14,585 nt of DNA from CAZAEB01 sp964484095 (GTDB lineage Bacteria; Patescibacteriota; Microgenomatia; UBA12405; BS750m-G30). A program made the position numbers and the translations under genes. The stretch is from NCBI GenBank assembly GCA_964484095.1, contig CAZAEB010000012.1, positions 1 to 14,585 of the forward strand, in the 5' to 3' direction. Under the pieces are notes generated by a model. That model was not told where the DNA came from. It ran no database searches and saw nothing but the letters and a program-made list of their open reading frames with translations. Shown here piece by piece: positions 13,675-14,585 of this stretch (positions are counted from its first letter, which is position 1; every line of letters starts with the position of its first letter).

Positions 13675-14585
13675 TTTTGCCTTCTCGAACTCTTTTGATA
13701 TTTCCACCCAGATTGGCTAGTCGGACGTCCAAATTCTCATAGCCCCTTTCAATTTTTTCTGCCCCGTTAATTGTCGATTCTCCTTCGGCGATTAAAGCCG
13801 CCAGAGTAAGGGTGGCTCCGGCTCTAATATCATTTACTTCGGCGCTTATCCCTTTCAATCTTACTGGACCGAGAATATTGGCGCCATGAAAGTATTCAGG
13901 CTTGTCGGTGTCAAGATTAAAATTGTAATACTCGTCGGGATTTTTTACCTCAGGGTTAAAAAATCTCACCTTTGCTCCCATTTTAATAAGATAGTCGGCG
14001 TACTGGAAGCGGTTAGGATACACTCTTTCGATAATCGTGCTTTTTCCTCTTGCTTGGGTCATAAGAGTAAACCAGAGAGATTGCCAATCGGTCATGAAGC
14101 CAGGATGTGGAACTGTTTCTATTGTTGTTGCTTTTAAACTTTCTAAATATTTAACTTCCATCTCATTAACACCGATTTTTACCTCAGCGCCGATTTCTAT
14201 AAGTTTATCGGTGAATGAAATTAGATCTTTAGGGCGAATATTAAAAATAGATATATGGCCTCTAGTTCCCAGAGCGGCACAGGCAAAGGTTACCGCCTCG
14301 TTTCTATCGGGAATAACCTGATGCTCGGTGGCTGAAAATTTACTAACACCCTCAATTTTAATTGTCCTTGGAGCGATTCTTTTAATATTGGCCCCCATCT
14401 TGTTTAAAAATTCAATTAAATCATCTATTTCTGGCTCTTGAGCAGAATTTTCCAGGACTGTTATCCCTTTGGCAAAACTGGCGGCAAGAATCAATGTTTC
14501 TGTACCGGTATGGGTATTTTTGGCAAACCGATATTGGCAACCCTCCAATCTTTTTTTAGCCTTAAAAATTATGAAACTTTCTTCT
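13655..14585 (-). CDS. murA: UDP-GlcNAc 1-carboxyvinyltransferase, 3' part (cut by right window edge)
   Basis: MurA makes UDP-GlcNAc-enolpyruvate, the first committed step of peptidoglycan synthesis. The frame is open to the edge, so the gene enters from the right. About 309 codons are visible, roughly the C-terminal three quarters. Family blocks: the HTGTETLILAAS strand-helix and ENSAQEPEIDDLIEFL (E. coli ENAAREPEI), VIPDRNEAVTFACAA, the PHPGFMTDWQSLWFTL block with the catalytic Asp, PNRFQYADYLIKMGA, and the C-terminal IRAGATLTLAALIAEG with IERGYE. The catalytic Cys loop lies outside the window. A TTG at 14548 is not a real start, because the homology continues upstream of it. About 15 extra residues (near FNPEVKNPDEYYNFN) lengthen one loop. 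It overlaps murF by 20 nt, so the two are a coupled pair. Confidence 0.93.
   Translation of the reverse strand, partial: EESFIIFKAKKRLEGCQYRFAKNTHTGTETLILAASFAKGITVLENSAQEPEIDDLIEFLNKMGANIKRIAPRTIKIEGVSKFSATEHQVIPDRNEAVTFACAALGTRGHISIFNIRPKDLISFTDKLIEIGAEVKIGVNEMEVKYLESLKATTIETVPHPGFMTDWQSLWFTLMTQARGKSTIIERVYPNRFQYADYLIKMGAKVRFFNPEVKNPDEYYNFNLDTDKPEYFHGANILGPVRLKGISAEVNDIRAGATLTLAALIAEGESTINGAEKIERGYENLDVRLANLGGNIKRVREGKNGKKQT

Noticed and set aside
14513..14548. TTG at 14548 as the start of murA
   Set aside because: The frame continues upstream to the window edge, and the MurA-like sequence runs through it; the catalytic Cys region is simply outside the window.
1..14585. UGA recoded as glycine (genetic code 25)
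   Set aside because: TGA ends the ATP-grasp gene and murF at natural C-termini, and no conserved region needs an in-frame TGA.
1..14585. CRISPR arrays, insertion sequences or parS sites
   Set aside because: No regularly spaced direct repeats, transposase-like frames, terminal inverted repeats or TGTTTCACGTGAAACA-like palindromes were noticed on reading through.

Overview
The window looks like a piece of a candidate phyla radiation (Patescibacteria) genome, most likely the Microgenomates side. This is inferred from the style of the sequence, not from a search. The signs are an AT-rich composition, very tight packing with overlapping genes, a stripped-down FtsQ, a short MurF lacking a normal N-terminal domain, a diverged L27 N-terminus, and a division and cell-wall (dcw) cluster in an unusual order. 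TGA is used as a stop (ATP-grasp gene, murF), so the UGA-glycine code of Gracilibacteria/SR1 does not apply.

Layout, left to right. 1-760: the 5' part of a GNAT-like acetyltransferase gene running off the left edge, a small Cys-containing hypothetical protein, and tRNA-Val(CAC), all on the minus strand. 804-1325: signal peptidase I (lepB) on the plus strand. It meets parB tail to tail, and their stop codons overlap. 2728-1322: a minus-strand rplU-rpmA-parB unit with 3-nt gaps. 11132-2792: a long minus-strand unit of PLP enzyme, ATP-grasp enzyme, ftsW, murG, a minimal ftsQ, ftsA, ftsZ and rodA. Its genes overlap or sit 1-6 nt apart, so they are probably one transcript. 11179-11337: a 52-codon plus-strand gene for a LysW-like zinc-ribbon carrier protein, divergent from the PLP gene. 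12372-11341: mraY with its own promoter. 14585-12415: murA (cut by the right edge) overlapping murF.

The wall genes cover precursor synthesis (MurA, MurF), lipid I and lipid II formation (MraY, MurG), polymerisation (two SEDS glycosyltransferases, FtsW and RodA) and the division scaffold (FtsZ, FtsA, FtsQ-like). No class B PBP, MurB-E, Ddl, FtsL or MraZ/MraW gene is in the window.

The most interesting element is the trio of ATP-grasp ligase, fold-type II PLP enzyme and LysW-like carrier. It is embedded in the dcw cluster, and the first two genes head the division operon. The carrier has the two CxxC pairs of LysW but lacks its C-terminal EDWGE attachment motif. The ATP-grasp enzyme has an ECNPR signature, not that of LysX/ArgX or Ddl. 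I infer a possible undescribed amino-acid modification or supply system tied to the cell wall. A second recurring signal is a TGnTATAAT-type extended -10 element placed only 5-10 nt before the start codons of genes that head transcripts, which suggests leaderless or near-leaderless mRNAs.
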